Origin: JAIBBV01 sp044347745 | GTDB lineage: Bacteria; Bdellovibrionota_C; UBA2361; JAFLCA01 | Assembly (NCBI GenBank): GCA_044347745.1 | Contig: JBIKUD010000008.1 | Location: 1 to 64,000 of the forward strand | Reading direction: 5' to 3' | DNA: 64,000 nucleotides | Shown: positions 25,275-33,634 of the stretch, one piece after another | Layout of the letters: every line of letters starts with the position of its first letter | How positions within the stretch are numbered: position 1 is the stretch's first letter | The notes under the pieces: model-generated | Database searches by the model: none | The model's input: only the letters and a program-made list of their open reading frames with translations | What the model was told of the DNA's origin: nothing | Made by a program: the position numbers and the translations under genes

Positions 25275-26531
25275 ATGGAATTAGTAATTTTTGAAAATGA
25301 AGCAGGGGTTCGAGCTGCGGTGAGTGCCCGCCTGCGCGAAGCGTTACGGCAAGCTGAAATAGAAGATTTTAGCATTGCAGACTTAGATTCTGCTGCCGCG
25401 GCCTCCCATGACTGGTCGCGTGTTGCAGGTTGTTTCATCGGCCCAAGTGCATTTTCTGAAATAGATGATGTATTGGCGACACTTCGATTAGTTTTCCCTT
25501 CGGGCAAAACAGCTATAGTACTCGAGCCAGATCATTATGCCCGCCAAGGGGTGCTTTTGCGAAAACGCCTCAACCTTACCGTTATTTCATCTGCAGACGT
25601 TGCCCAGATGGCCAGCTTTGCAATTGAGTGCCAATTGTCTGCCACTGCTGTACAGGCTGGCCCTCGAGGGAAAGGCATTATTGGTGTTTGTCAGCTTAAG
25701 GGAGGCGTGGGTGCTACCACCATTACGACAGCGCTTGCTGCATGCTGGGCACGACATGGCCTTAGTGTGTGTGCTCTCGATTTGGATGACGTCAACCCGC
25801 AGCTCACCGCTTGGGCGCGTGTAGGCATTTCACAAAGAACTGTTGCCGCTGAGCTTTTAAGACAAGGCGAAGTTCCCGCCAATCGTATAAACGAATTGGT
25901 TTTTCCTGTTGAGGGTTTTGAAGGTCGCTTGGTCGTTGTGGGGCAGCCTGAGTCTTACAATGAAGGCTTTCATTTTAAAGCAAATGTGCTTGATGGGGCA
26001 CCAAGCTCGAGTGAATTTATTAATTCTCTAATTGGAAATTTAAGTTCAGAGTTTGATGTCATTATTGTGGATCTTGCTCGTTCGTGGGGGATTGCAACTT
26101 TTTCATTGTTGACGATTTGTCAGCATATATTGCTGGTCACCGATGACGATGGAATGTCAGTGCGCCGCACCTTAGATGGACTGCATCGTATGCGTAAGGA
26201 GTCTGATGACTCTGATGAGTTTGATATGAGTAAGTGGTCATTGGCGCTGAACGCCTATACCGGTAAGCTCATTTCTCCAAAAGATATTGCGATGGAAATT
26301 CAGGAGATGGAGCTCTTTCCCTCTAACGCCAACCTTTTTGCGGTGCCTTTTTCAGAAACCGGAAGGCAATGGGGAGCTCCCGGTAAATCATTTTACGACT
26401 TGGCTGATCCCAAAACTCGAGAAGTGATTCGAAAAATTGCCGGAACCTTTGTGCCCTTTGCCGAACAGGCTGAACCGGCTGGCGCGGCAAAACTTATTAA
26501 GTACGTACAGGGCCTGGTTGGCTCACGTTGA
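25275..26531 (+). CDS. tadZ: CpaE/TadZ-like ParA-family localisation ATPase
   Basis: 418 residues. The first 125 are receiver-like (an atypical receiver as in TadZ); then a MinD/ParA ATPase domain with deviant Walker A KGGVGATT (142-149), CALDLDDVNPQ, and DVIIVDLARSW. TadZ proteins position the Tad machine, often polarly. Last gene of the operon. It has the usual length for the family. Confidence 0.85.
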   Translation: MELVIFENEAGVRAAVSARLREALRQAEIEDFSIADLDSAAAASHDWSRVAGCFIGPSAFSEIDDVLATLRLVFPSGKTAIVLEPDHYARQGVLLRKRLNLTVISSADVAQMASFAIECQLSATAVQAGPRGKGIIGVCQLKGGVGATTITTALAACWARHGLSVCALDLDDVNPQLTAWARVGISQRTVAAELLRQGEVPANRINELVFPVEGFEGRLVVVGQPESYNEGFHFKANVLDGAPSSSEFINSLIGNLSSEFDVIIVDLARSWGIATFSLLTICQHILLVTDDDGMSVRRTLDGLHRMRKESDDSDEFDMSKWSLALNAYTGKLISPKDIAMEIQEMELFPSNANLFAVPFSETGRQWGAPGKSFYDLADPKTREVIRKIAGTFVPFAEQAEPAGAAKLIKYVQGLVGSR

Positions 26532-26661
26532 GCGGCACTTACGGATTTCTTCGCCTAATCTCTTGCGCGAATTCATACAGAAGTACTTAAATGACATGCC
26601 TCGAATCGGTTTGTGCGGGTAATGCATAGGCTTTTAGGTGTGGCATATTTAAACAGCTATC

Positions 26662-26724
26662 TGTGGATAACTAGTCTAAGCGCCTATTATTGCTTGCCTT
26701 ATTTGATTCTGTGGTTGTTGATAA
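26662..26724. promoter_or_regulatory. Two DnaA-box-like sites upstream of parC
   Basis: TGTGGATAA at 26662-26670 is an exact complement of the consensus DnaA box TTATCCACA, and TGTTGATAA at 26716-26724 differs from it by one base. Both lie in the 339-bp spacer before parC, are in the same orientation, and are 54 bp apart. They could regulate the topoisomerase operon by DnaA or be part of a replication-associated region. No dnaA or dnaN gene is visible here. Nothing else is seen in this spacer. Confidence 0.45.
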
Positions 26725-26870
26725 CTATAGCCAATACACAGCGGCACATGTTACAGGATTAACTCGTGCGAGGCTCTATTATCTTAACCAAACCTTAGAG
26801 TCGTCATTCTTGAAGATACTGAGGGCGATAATTTCGGATTATTCGTCGGATTATACGAAGGACTAGGTCC

Positions 26871-29144
26871 ATGGCAGTAATAGACATTCAGCTTCCTATT
26901 GAATCTCGTGATCGATATTTGACCTATGCGTTAAGTGTGGTGTCCGGTCGTGCGCTTCCAGATGTTAGGGATGGTCTTAAGCCTGTACAGCGTCGCATTT
27001 TGTTCGCCATGTACCGCAATCTTGGCTTGAAGCCAAGTTCTAGTCACCGAAAGTCGGCTGCGGTTGTTGGTGAAGTGCTTGCACGATTTCATCCGCATGG
27101 CGACACCGCTTGTTACGATGCCATGGTTCGTATGGCTCAAGATTTTTCGCTCCGCTATCCGCTTGTGGATGGGCAAGGTAACTTTGGTTCATTAGATGGC
27201 GATAATGCAGCGGCTTACCGATACACAGAGGCCAAACTGCGAGAGCTTGCACTCGAGGTTATAGGTGAGATTGAAGAGGAGACCGTTGATTTCAGAGACA
27301 ATTTTGACGGTACTCAAAAAGAGCCGGTAGTGTTGCCCAGCCGTGTGCCTAATCTGCTGATTAACGGAGCAAGTGGCATCGCTGTAGGTATGGCCACGAG
27401 TATTCCTCCGCATAACTTGAGAGATGTGGTTAAGGCGCTTATTGAGCTCTCGCAAGATCGTGATATTACCGACCAGCGCCTTACTACCATTGTGAAAGCA
27501 CCAGATTTTCCAACCGGTTGTCAAATATTAAATACACGAGCCGAATTGGATGAGATGTACAAGACCGGACGCGGCGCGGTGCGCATGCGCGGCGAATGGA
27601 AGGTTGAGGAGGAATCTCGTGGGCGACGCCTCATAGTTATTTCCTCCATCCCATACGCCGTAAACAAATCTCAGCTTGTTGAGAAAATAGCTGGACTTAT
27701 TATTGAGAAGAGATTGCCACAGCTTGTCGATGTGCGTGATGAATCAACAGATATCGTGCGCGTGGTGCTTGAGCTTGCAAGCGGAGCCGAGCCTGAAATG
27801 GCAATGGCCTTTCTTTTTAAACACACGCCTCTTGAGAGCAATTTTCCCGTTAATTTAACCGCATTGGTGCCGGGAACCGAAGGTGGTGTGTTGCCTCAGC
27901 TTTTGTCTCTGAAGCAATGTTTGCTGCATTTTTTGATATTCCGTGAGCAAGTAACAGAGCGACGCCTTGTATTCGAACGCAAAACCCTGCTTGAGCGCAT
28001 TCATATCTTAGAGGGCCTTGTTAAGATTTATGATGCCCTCGATGAAGCGCTTAAAATTGTGCGTAAGAGTGAAGGACGCTCAGACGCAGCCGAAAAACTG
28101 ATGGCTCGGTTTAAGCTTACTGAATTACAGAGCTTTGCCGTTGTTGATATGCGTATTTATCAGCTTTCGCGCACCAACATTGAAGAAATTCGTGCGGAAC
28201 TTGCAGCTAAAGAGAAGCGAGTGGCTGAGATTGATAAGCTTTTAAAGAGTAAGGCAAAAATACAAGAAATAGTCCGTAAAGATCTCGAAAGTGTTGCTGA
28301 GAAGTTTGGCGATAACCGACTCTGTAAGCTTGTAAAAGACAACGTCGATATTGAGTTTCGAGAAGAAGACTACGTGGTGCATGAAGATGTCTACGCGATT
28401 GTCACTGTTGATGGGTGGCTCAAACGTATTCGTCAGAATAATGAACTCGGCTCTACTCGTTTGCGTGAGGGAGATAGCATTTTGCGTGCCCTGCCGCTTT
28501 CTACCGTCGATTCGGTGGCGTTTTTCACTAACTTAGGCATGTTATATTCGCTGCGGGTATCCGATTTTCCAGCATCAAGCGGATATGGCGACCCTGTTCA
28601 GAAAATCCTGAAGTTTAAAGATGGTGAATCTATTGTGGCATGTTTTGGAGTGCGAGCCACGGAGGCTAAGCAAACCGAATTTGTGTTGGGAGCTGACGAT
28701 ACCTTAGCGGAAGGCGACACAATGGTTCTAGTTTCTCGCACGGGCACTGGTTTCGGTCTTCAGGTCAAAGATTTGCAGGGACTTAAACGTAATGGCCGTC
28801 GAGCTATGAAACCTCGGGATGGAGACTTTTTGGCCGCGGTTACCAAATTAGAGAATAAGCTCGCTCTTTTTAGCCGAAAAGCGGCAGGCTTAATTATTGA
28901 AAAATCGGAGATTCCAGTTCGTGACAGCGCGGCAGTGGGCGTAGCGCTTATGGGTGTACGCGACGATGATGCGTTAGTGGCAGCAATAGGCTTCTCTGGC
29001 TCTACTACCTTTTCGGTTTTAAATGATGCTGGAAAGTCTACGGATCTTAAAGCTTCTGAAATGCTGGCTGGGCACAGAGCACTTAAGGGCAATAAAGTTA
29101 TTTCGCGTGGTGAAATCAAAGCAGTAAAGAGGGTCCATGGCTAA
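26871..29144 (+). CDS. parC: DNA topoisomerase IV subunit A
   Basis: 757 residues, ParC-like length. N-terminal breakage-reunion domain with LPDVRDGLKPVQRRIL, HPHGD followed by TACYD (quinolone-determining region, Thr at the GyrA-83 equivalent), and catalytic Tyr in YRYTE (about 118). The C-terminal beta-pinwheel lacks an intact QRRGGKG GyrA box; LKRNGRRAMKP is the nearest relic, which argues for topoisomerase IV over gyrase. Type IIA enzyme that decatenates daughter chromosomes with ParE. Overlaps parE by 8 bp. Confidence 0.9.
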   Translation: MAVIDIQLPIESRDRYLTYALSVVSGRALPDVRDGLKPVQRRILFAMYRNLGLKPSSSHRKSAAVVGEVLARFHPHGDTACYDAMVRMAQDFSLRYPLVDGQGNFGSLDGDNAAAYRYTEAKLRELALEVIGEIEEETVDFRDNFDGTQKEPVVLPSRVPNLLINGASGIAVGMATSIPPHNLRDVVKALIELSQDRDITDQRLTTIVKAPDFPTGCQILNTRAELDEMYKTGRGAVRMRGEWKVEEESRGRRLIVISSIPYAVNKSQLVEKIAGLIIEKRLPQLVDVRDESTDIVRVVLELASGAEPEMAMAFLFKHTPLESNFPVNLTALVPGTEGGVLPQLLSLKQCLLHFLIFREQVTERRLVFERKTLLERIHILEGLVKIYDALDEALKIVRKSEGRSDAAEKLMARFKLTELQSFAVVDMRIYQLSRTNIEEIRAELAAKEKRVAEIDKLLKSKAKIQEIVRKDLESVAEKFGDNRLCKLVKDNVDIEFREEDYVVHEDVYAIVTVDGWLKRIRQNNELGSTRLREGDSILRALPLSTVDSVAFFTNLGMLYSLRVSDFPASSGYGDPVQKILKFKDGESIVACFGVRATEAKQTEFVLGADDTLAEGDTMVLVSRTGTGFGLQVKDLQGLKRNGRRAMKPRDGDFLAAVTKLENKLALFSRKAAGLIIEKSEIPVRDSAAVGVALMGVRDDDALVAAIGFSGSTTFSVLNDAGKSTDLKASEMLAGHRALKGNKVISRGEIKAVKRVHG

Positions 29145-31065
29145 GGCAGGAGCATATTCAGCAGCCGATATTGAAGTATTGGAAGGTTTAGAGCCGGTTC
29201 GAAAACGGCCTGGAATGTATATTGGAGGCACCGAGGGCCCTGCGGGGTTGCATCACCTTGCAAAAGAGATTCTCGATAACTCTGTTGATGAGGCCATGAA
29301 TGGGCATGCGGACACCATTATCTTAACCCTGCATAAAGATGGTGAAAGCATCACGGTCAAAGATAATGGACGTGGCATTCCGGTTGATATCCATCCAAAA
29401 TTTAAAAAACCGGCTCTTGAGATTATTCTGACTACCCTGCACTCGGGCGGAAAATTTTCTGATAACAATTACGTTTCCGCAGGCGGATTGCACGGCGTAG
29501 GATCCTCTGTAGTGAATGCATTATCCGAAAAATTTGACGCGCATATTTGCCGCGATGGTTACGAGTGGAGCCAGAGTTTTTCTCGGGGAAAGCCAACCGG
29601 AGGCATTAAAAAAGGTGCAAAAACCAAAGAGCATGGCACCTCCATTTTCTTTCGGCCAGACGATCAAATCTTTCGCGCTATTAAGTTCTCGGCAGAAAGA
29701 CTTGAGCGCATGCTTGAAGAGAAAGCCTTTCTCAATAAAGGCTTACGGTTAACTTTTGTAGATGAGACCAGTGGCTCAAGCAAAACCTTTTGTTTCGAGG
29801 ACGGTCTTAAGTCCTATCTCGCTGATACTTTGACAAAGCAGAATCTTAAACCCATAGCGAATGAGACATTTTATTTAGAGCGATCTGCCGGAATAAAAGT
29901 TGAGTGCGCATTTTGCTGGACAGAAGCCACCCAGGAACGGGTGCTCTCATACGTGAACGGAATTAGCACCGGCCAAGGCGGTAGCCATGAAGATGGTTTT
30001 AAAAGTGGCCTAGGCAAAGCTTTGCGAAATTACATGTCGGTGCACGACTTGGTTCCAAAGGGTGTAAAGGTAGTTGGCGAGGATCTGCGCGAGGGGTTGG
30101 TTGCGGTTCTTTCAGTTAATGTGCCAGGTGCAGTAGCTCAGCTTCAATTCCAGGGTCAAACCAAAGACAAGCTGAATAATCCAGAGGTGCTTCCTCCAGT
30201 TGAGGCGCTTCTTAGAAGTTTTGAGAATACCCTCAATTCGACACCGACACTGGCAAACCAAATTGTTGAGCGAGTGCTCCTTGCTGCTAAGGCGCGAGCC
30301 GCCGCACGCAGCGCCGCCGACAGTATTTCACGTAAAGTAGGGGTGAGTCATAAGCTCAATTTGCCTGGCAAGCTGGCTGACTGCTCAGCGACTCGCCAAG
30401 ATAAATGCGAGCTATTTATCGTAGAAGGTGATTCGGCTGGTGGCAGCGCCAAACAGGGGAGAGATAGAGAGACGCAGGCCATCTTGCCGCTGCGCGGAAA
30501 AATTTTAAATTCAATTGCTGCAGGCGAAGATAAACTTAAAGATAACCGCGAAATTTTGGATCTGGTATCTGCTTTGGGTGCCGGAATCGGAGAGCAGCTA
30601 AAACTCAACAAACTGCGTTACGGGAAAGTTATAATATTAACCGATGCAGATGCTGACGGCATGCATATTTCGTCGCTATTAATGGCCTTCTTTTTTAGAT
30701 TTATGCGCCCCTTAATTGAGGCTGGGCACCTTTATATTGGTATGCCCCCCTTGTATCGCATTAGGGTGGGCTCTGGCACCCGAGAGGACACCCATTGGGT
30801 GTATAATGATCAGGAAAAAGAGAAAGTATTAAAGACGGTAGGGAAGAGCAAGGTGCACATAACTCGCTTTAAAGGTCTTGGCGAAATGAACCCGAGCACG
30901 CTCTGGGAAACGACCCTAAACCCGCGAACTAGAAACATTTTACGTGTAACCTTTAGTGACGCAGCCGAGGCCATGAAGATGTTTGATAGCCTCCTAGGCA
31001 AGGATAGCAGCGAGCGTTATCGATTAATTCAAGAGAATGCCCATAGACTTGAACTAGATCTCTAA
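29137..31065 (+). CDS. parE: DNA topoisomerase IV subunit B
   Basis: 642 residues, ParE length, without the large insert of many GyrB. GHKL ATPase motifs LDNSVDEAMNG, DNGRGIPV and GGLHGVGSSVVNALS; Toprim motifs EGDSAGGSAKQGRDR and DADADGMHI. Provides ATP-driven strand passage for ParC. Its ATG lies inside the parC end (8-bp overlap), so the two subunits are made stoichiometrically. Confidence 0.92.
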   Translation: MAKAGAYSAADIEVLEGLEPVRKRPGMYIGGTEGPAGLHHLAKEILDNSVDEAMNGHADTIILTLHKDGESITVKDNGRGIPVDIHPKFKKPALEIILTTLHSGGKFSDNNYVSAGGLHGVGSSVVNALSEKFDAHICRDGYEWSQSFSRGKPTGGIKKGAKTKEHGTSIFFRPDDQIFRAIKFSAERLERMLEEKAFLNKGLRLTFVDETSGSSKTFCFEDGLKSYLADTLTKQNLKPIANETFYLERSAGIKVECAFCWTEATQERVLSYVNGISTGQGGSHEDGFKSGLGKALRNYMSVHDLVPKGVKVVGEDLREGLVAVLSVNVPGAVAQLQFQGQTKDKLNNPEVLPPVEALLRSFENTLNSTPTLANQIVERVLLAAKARAAARSAADSISRKVGVSHKLNLPGKLADCSATRQDKCELFIVEGDSAGGSAKQGRDRETQAILPLRGKILNSIAAGEDKLKDNREILDLVSALGAGIGEQLKLNKLRYGKVIILTDADADGMHISSLLMAFFFRFMRPLIEAGHLYIGMPPLYRIRVGSGTREDTHWVYNDQEKEKVLKTVGKSKVHITRFKGLGEMNPSTLWETTLNPRTRNILRVTFSDAAEAMKMFDSLLGKDSSERYRLIQENAHRLELDL

Positions 31066-31219
31066 AAAGATTAAGAATTATGCCATAGTGTAAAAGGCCG
31101 TTTGCGTTGTCCTCGCTTGTTTTGGAATGCCAGGGTGTTCTATGCAACACTGCGAGGGTAGGCCAAAGTTTCGCGACTACAGTAAAGGGTTGCAGCGAAA
31201 CAGCGGTAAGTGAGGAAGA

Positions 31220-32098
31220 GTGAGTTCTAATCTGTCAGAGTCTCTGCAAGCGATATATGCCGAAGTGCAGCGCAGTGCCGATCGTATGGGTGGTTGCGAT
31301 CCCCAATGGCTTAGAAATTCCGAACCAGTTCAATTTAGCACAGTTGAAATTCCAACCAAGTCAGTTGATGCTCAGGTTCCCGAGTTAGTGCTGCTGCACG
31401 GACTACTGGGTGCTTTATCAAACTGGGACACAGTAGCACCCTTGATGGCAGAGTATAGTAAGCCGGTGGCCCTCTCGTTGCCGATTTTGACCGCCCGTCG
31501 CACTGAAGTAAAAGTCAAAGCATTGGCTGCATATACTGAAGTTTTTATTCGCAGCAGAAAACTAACTCCGGTTGCACTTTGCGGGAATTCACTTGGCGGC
31601 CACGTGGCAATGCGCCTGTGTTTAGCAAGGCCAGAGTTGGTTGATTGTTTAATTTTGTCAGGGTCCTCTGGACTCTATGAGCATTCGGTAGATGCCTTGC
31701 CTGTGCGTCCTGATAGAAAATACCTGCGCGAGCATATGGCCAGAGTCTTCTATCAACCGCAGTTTACTACCGATGAGCGCATTGAGGAGATTTATAAAAT
31801 TGTTTCAAAGCGTGGGAATGTGCTGAATTTAATTCACACTGCTCGCAGCGCCAAAAAAGATAATCTTTTGCAGGTGCTTAAAGAGATAAAGGTTCCGGTG
31901 CTTTTGTTGTGGGGAGAAGACGACCAAGTTACCACTATGCAAGTGGCTGAACAGTTTCATAAAAATTTGCCCAATTCTGAGCTTGTTTCGATTAAAAACT
32001 GTGGGCACGCGCCAATGATTGAGTATCCGGAGTGGTTTGCCGAGCAGGTGCAGCGTTTTTTAAAGAAACATTCTCGTTTTTCAAAAGTGAGCTCGTAG
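31220..32098 (+). CDS. Alpha/beta-hydrolase family protein
   Basis: 292 residues from a GTG preceded by GAGGAAG. Catalytic triad visible: nucleophile Ser in CGNSLGGH (about 124), Asp in GEDDQVT, His in NCGHAPMIE; the oxyanion HGLLG motif is at about 60-64. The first 50 residues are a helical extension. Probably a soluble carboxylesterase or lipase-like hydrolase; substrate unknown. Near a thioredoxin-like gene 29 bp downstream on the same strand, so likely an operon. Confidence 0.8.
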   Translation: MSSNLSESLQAIYAEVQRSADRMGGCDPQWLRNSEPVQFSTVEIPTKSVDAQVPELVLLHGLLGALSNWDTVAPLMAEYSKPVALSLPILTARRTEVKVKALAAYTEVFIRSRKLTPVALCGNSLGGHVAMRLCLARPELVDCLILSGSSGLYEHSVDALPVRPDRKYLREHMARVFYQPQFTTDERIEEIYKIVSKRGNVLNLIHTARSAKKDNLLQVLKEIKVPVLLLWGEDDQVTTMQVAEQFHKNLPNSELVSIKNCGHAPMIEYPEWFAEQVQRFLKKHSRFSKVSS

Positions 32099-32127
32099 TA
32101 CACATATCTTAATTAGAGACGGTCCTA

Positions 32128-32679
32128 ATGATTAGAGAAAAAAGTAGCGATAAGTTCCCGCTCTTAAGCCCCATACCTGCATTTGCTTTGCGAAATGTAG
32201 ATGGAGCAATGATATCTCAAAACTTTTTTCAGGGAGCAAAGGCGTCCTTGGTGTTTTTTAGCTGCAACCACTGCCCGTATGTGAAAGGAAGCGAAGACTT
32301 ACTTGTTCGCCTCGTGCGTGAATTTGAGCCTAAGGGACTCCGCACTGTTGCCATAAACTCGAATGATGCTCAAAAATATCCTGATGACTCATTTGAGATG
32401 ATGCAGCAAAAAGCTAAAATTGCAGCCTTGCCCTATCCGTATCTACATGATGAATCACAAGAAGTGGCCCGTAGCTTTGATGCTGCCTGTACGCCAGAGT
32501 TTTATTTGTTTAATGCTGCTGGAAAACTTTGTTATCACGGAACTATTAATGATAGTCCAAAGGATGCCAGCAAGGTGAGCAAGCAGCATTTACGCACAGC
32601 GCTAGAGCAACTTTTTTCTGGAGCGGAAGTAAGCCCAGGCTATGTGCATCCGCTTGGCTGCTCGATTAAGTGGAAGTGA
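32128..32679 (+). CDS. Thioredoxin-fold (AhpC/TSA-type) protein
   Basis: 183 residues. CNHCPYVKG (Cys 46 and 49) replaces the usual CxxC/peroxidatic motif of the redoxin family; later segments ALPYPYLHDESQEVARSF and TPEFYLFNAAGKLCYHGTINDSP match the cis-Pro region and the strand of redoxin proteins. No signal peptide, so cytoplasmic. The family is common in bacteria, but its exact reaction is not established. Cotranscribed with the hydrolase. Confidence 0.8.
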   Translation: MIREKSSDKFPLLSPIPAFALRNVDGAMISQNFFQGAKASLVFFSCNHCPYVKGSEDLLVRLVREFEPKGLRTVAINSNDAQKYPDDSFEMMQQKAKIAALPYPYLHDESQEVARSFDAACTPEFYLFNAAGKLCYHGTINDSPKDASKVSKQHLRTALEQLFSGAEVSPGYVHPLGCSIKWK

Positions 32680-32746
32680 AGTTCTTTTTTTGATGCGCGG
32701 GCTCGGATTTCAGTGTCCGTTGAGCGGCACTCCGTCAAACTGTTAT

Positions 32747-32850
32747 CTGTACAACTGTTAGTCCGTAACCCGTGATCTGCTGCTCCCGTTCTCCGTCGGC
32801 CCGTATTCAGTACACCAGTTAGTCCGTTTTCTGTGACCTGCTCCAGTTTC
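32747..32850 (+). repeat. Imperfect direct repeat, 61-bp spacing
   Basis: Two segments centred on GTTAGTCCGT (32757-32766 and 32818-32827) share about 26 of 34 positions, ending in GTGATCTGCT and GTGACCTGCT respectively. Degenerate and non-coding; origin unclear. Confidence 0.5.
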
Positions 32851-33293
32851 AGAAACCAGTTTCGAGCTCCTGAGAAATAAGGGGCTCTTAGCCCCGGTAC
32901 ATTAATAGCTTATAAAGATGAGCTGCCAAGCAGTCGGCTTCTGCTACAAGATGGCTGCCACTTGCTCCAAGCTCAAGTATGGCCTGGCACTCATTTTCCG
33001 TTGAGCCGAAATCCGACAAACCGGGATCAGCCCACTGGTCTCCGGCACCTGACTTGGCAAGAAGGCAGTCAGGCTTGGCAGAAGCTAGACTGCCTCGGCG
33101 CTCACTTATATAAACTTATTAAGAGTACGGGCTGAGGCCCTACTTTTTTTCCGAATTTCAGTTGCTGTTGGGCTGTCTCCCGTTGGCCCGTAGCCTGTCC
33201 TGGACCCTGGTTTTCCAGTCCCTGACCCGGATCCGGAAAAAACGGTCTCGGAGTTGGGCACCAGATCCTGAAACTTCCATTTATCTTAGTAGA

Positions 33294-33328
33294 TAAAAAA
33301 AAGGCTAAGTGGGTGGGGGACCCACTTA
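33294..33328 (-). terminator. Rho-independent terminator on the minus strand
   Basis: The minus strand reads TAAGTGGGT-CCCCC-ACCCACTTA, a perfect 9-bp stem with a 5-base loop (33328-33306), then GCC and eight T (33302-33295). This is a textbook terminator, but no annotated minus-strand gene ends here. The nearest minus-strand genes are beyond transketolase, so it either ends an antisense or small RNA made from 33330-33630 or insulates transketolase. Confidence 0.6.
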
Positions 33329-33634
33329 ACCAGGAGTCAGGCATTAAATATTTCACTTTGAAATTATCGCCGTGAATTAAAGGGTATTTCTATCCATTGC
33401 GAGAAGTGTGCCAATTCCCAGGTTGTGTTATCAGTACCAAGGTTACTAGTTTGTTAAGGTAACTGTAAGATTTGGACGTAACGTAAGATTGTAAGAAAAG
33501 TTATAAATTATATAGTAAATTCAATAAGATAAACTTAATCGCCAGCTTCTGGCCTGTCTGGCCGATAGAAACTAAGGCAAAATTGGCAACTCCTCAGAAA
33601 AATTGGGAACCAGGATTACGAAGGTGAACTACAT

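Larger units (their letters stand above)
32680..33634. other. Long non-coding spacer with degenerate repeats
   Basis: 955 bp between the thioredoxin-like gene and transketolase. I see an imperfect direct repeat (32747-32850), a GGGGCT-CTT-AGCCCC hairpin at 32881-32895 with no T-run, and a strong minus-strand terminator at 33294-33328. The last 250 bp before transketolase are AT-rich leader. The GC-rich part uses recurring words (CCGTTG, CCCG, CAGTT) resembling the spacer after transketolase. No convincing gene. Confidence 0.5.

Noticed and set aside
26871..31065. Annotation as gyrase gyrA-gyrB
   Set aside because: Lengths (757 and 642), overlap, gene order and lack of an intact GyrA box favour topoisomerase IV.
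32881..32895. GGGGCT-CTT-AGCCCC hairpin as a terminator of the thioredoxin-like gene
   Set aside because: No T-run on either strand and 200 bp away from the gene.
33102..33356. Possible 84-residue minus-strand gene
   Set aside because: It contains the strong terminator hairpin and lies in degenerate GC-rich spacer; no ribosome-binding site or family match.
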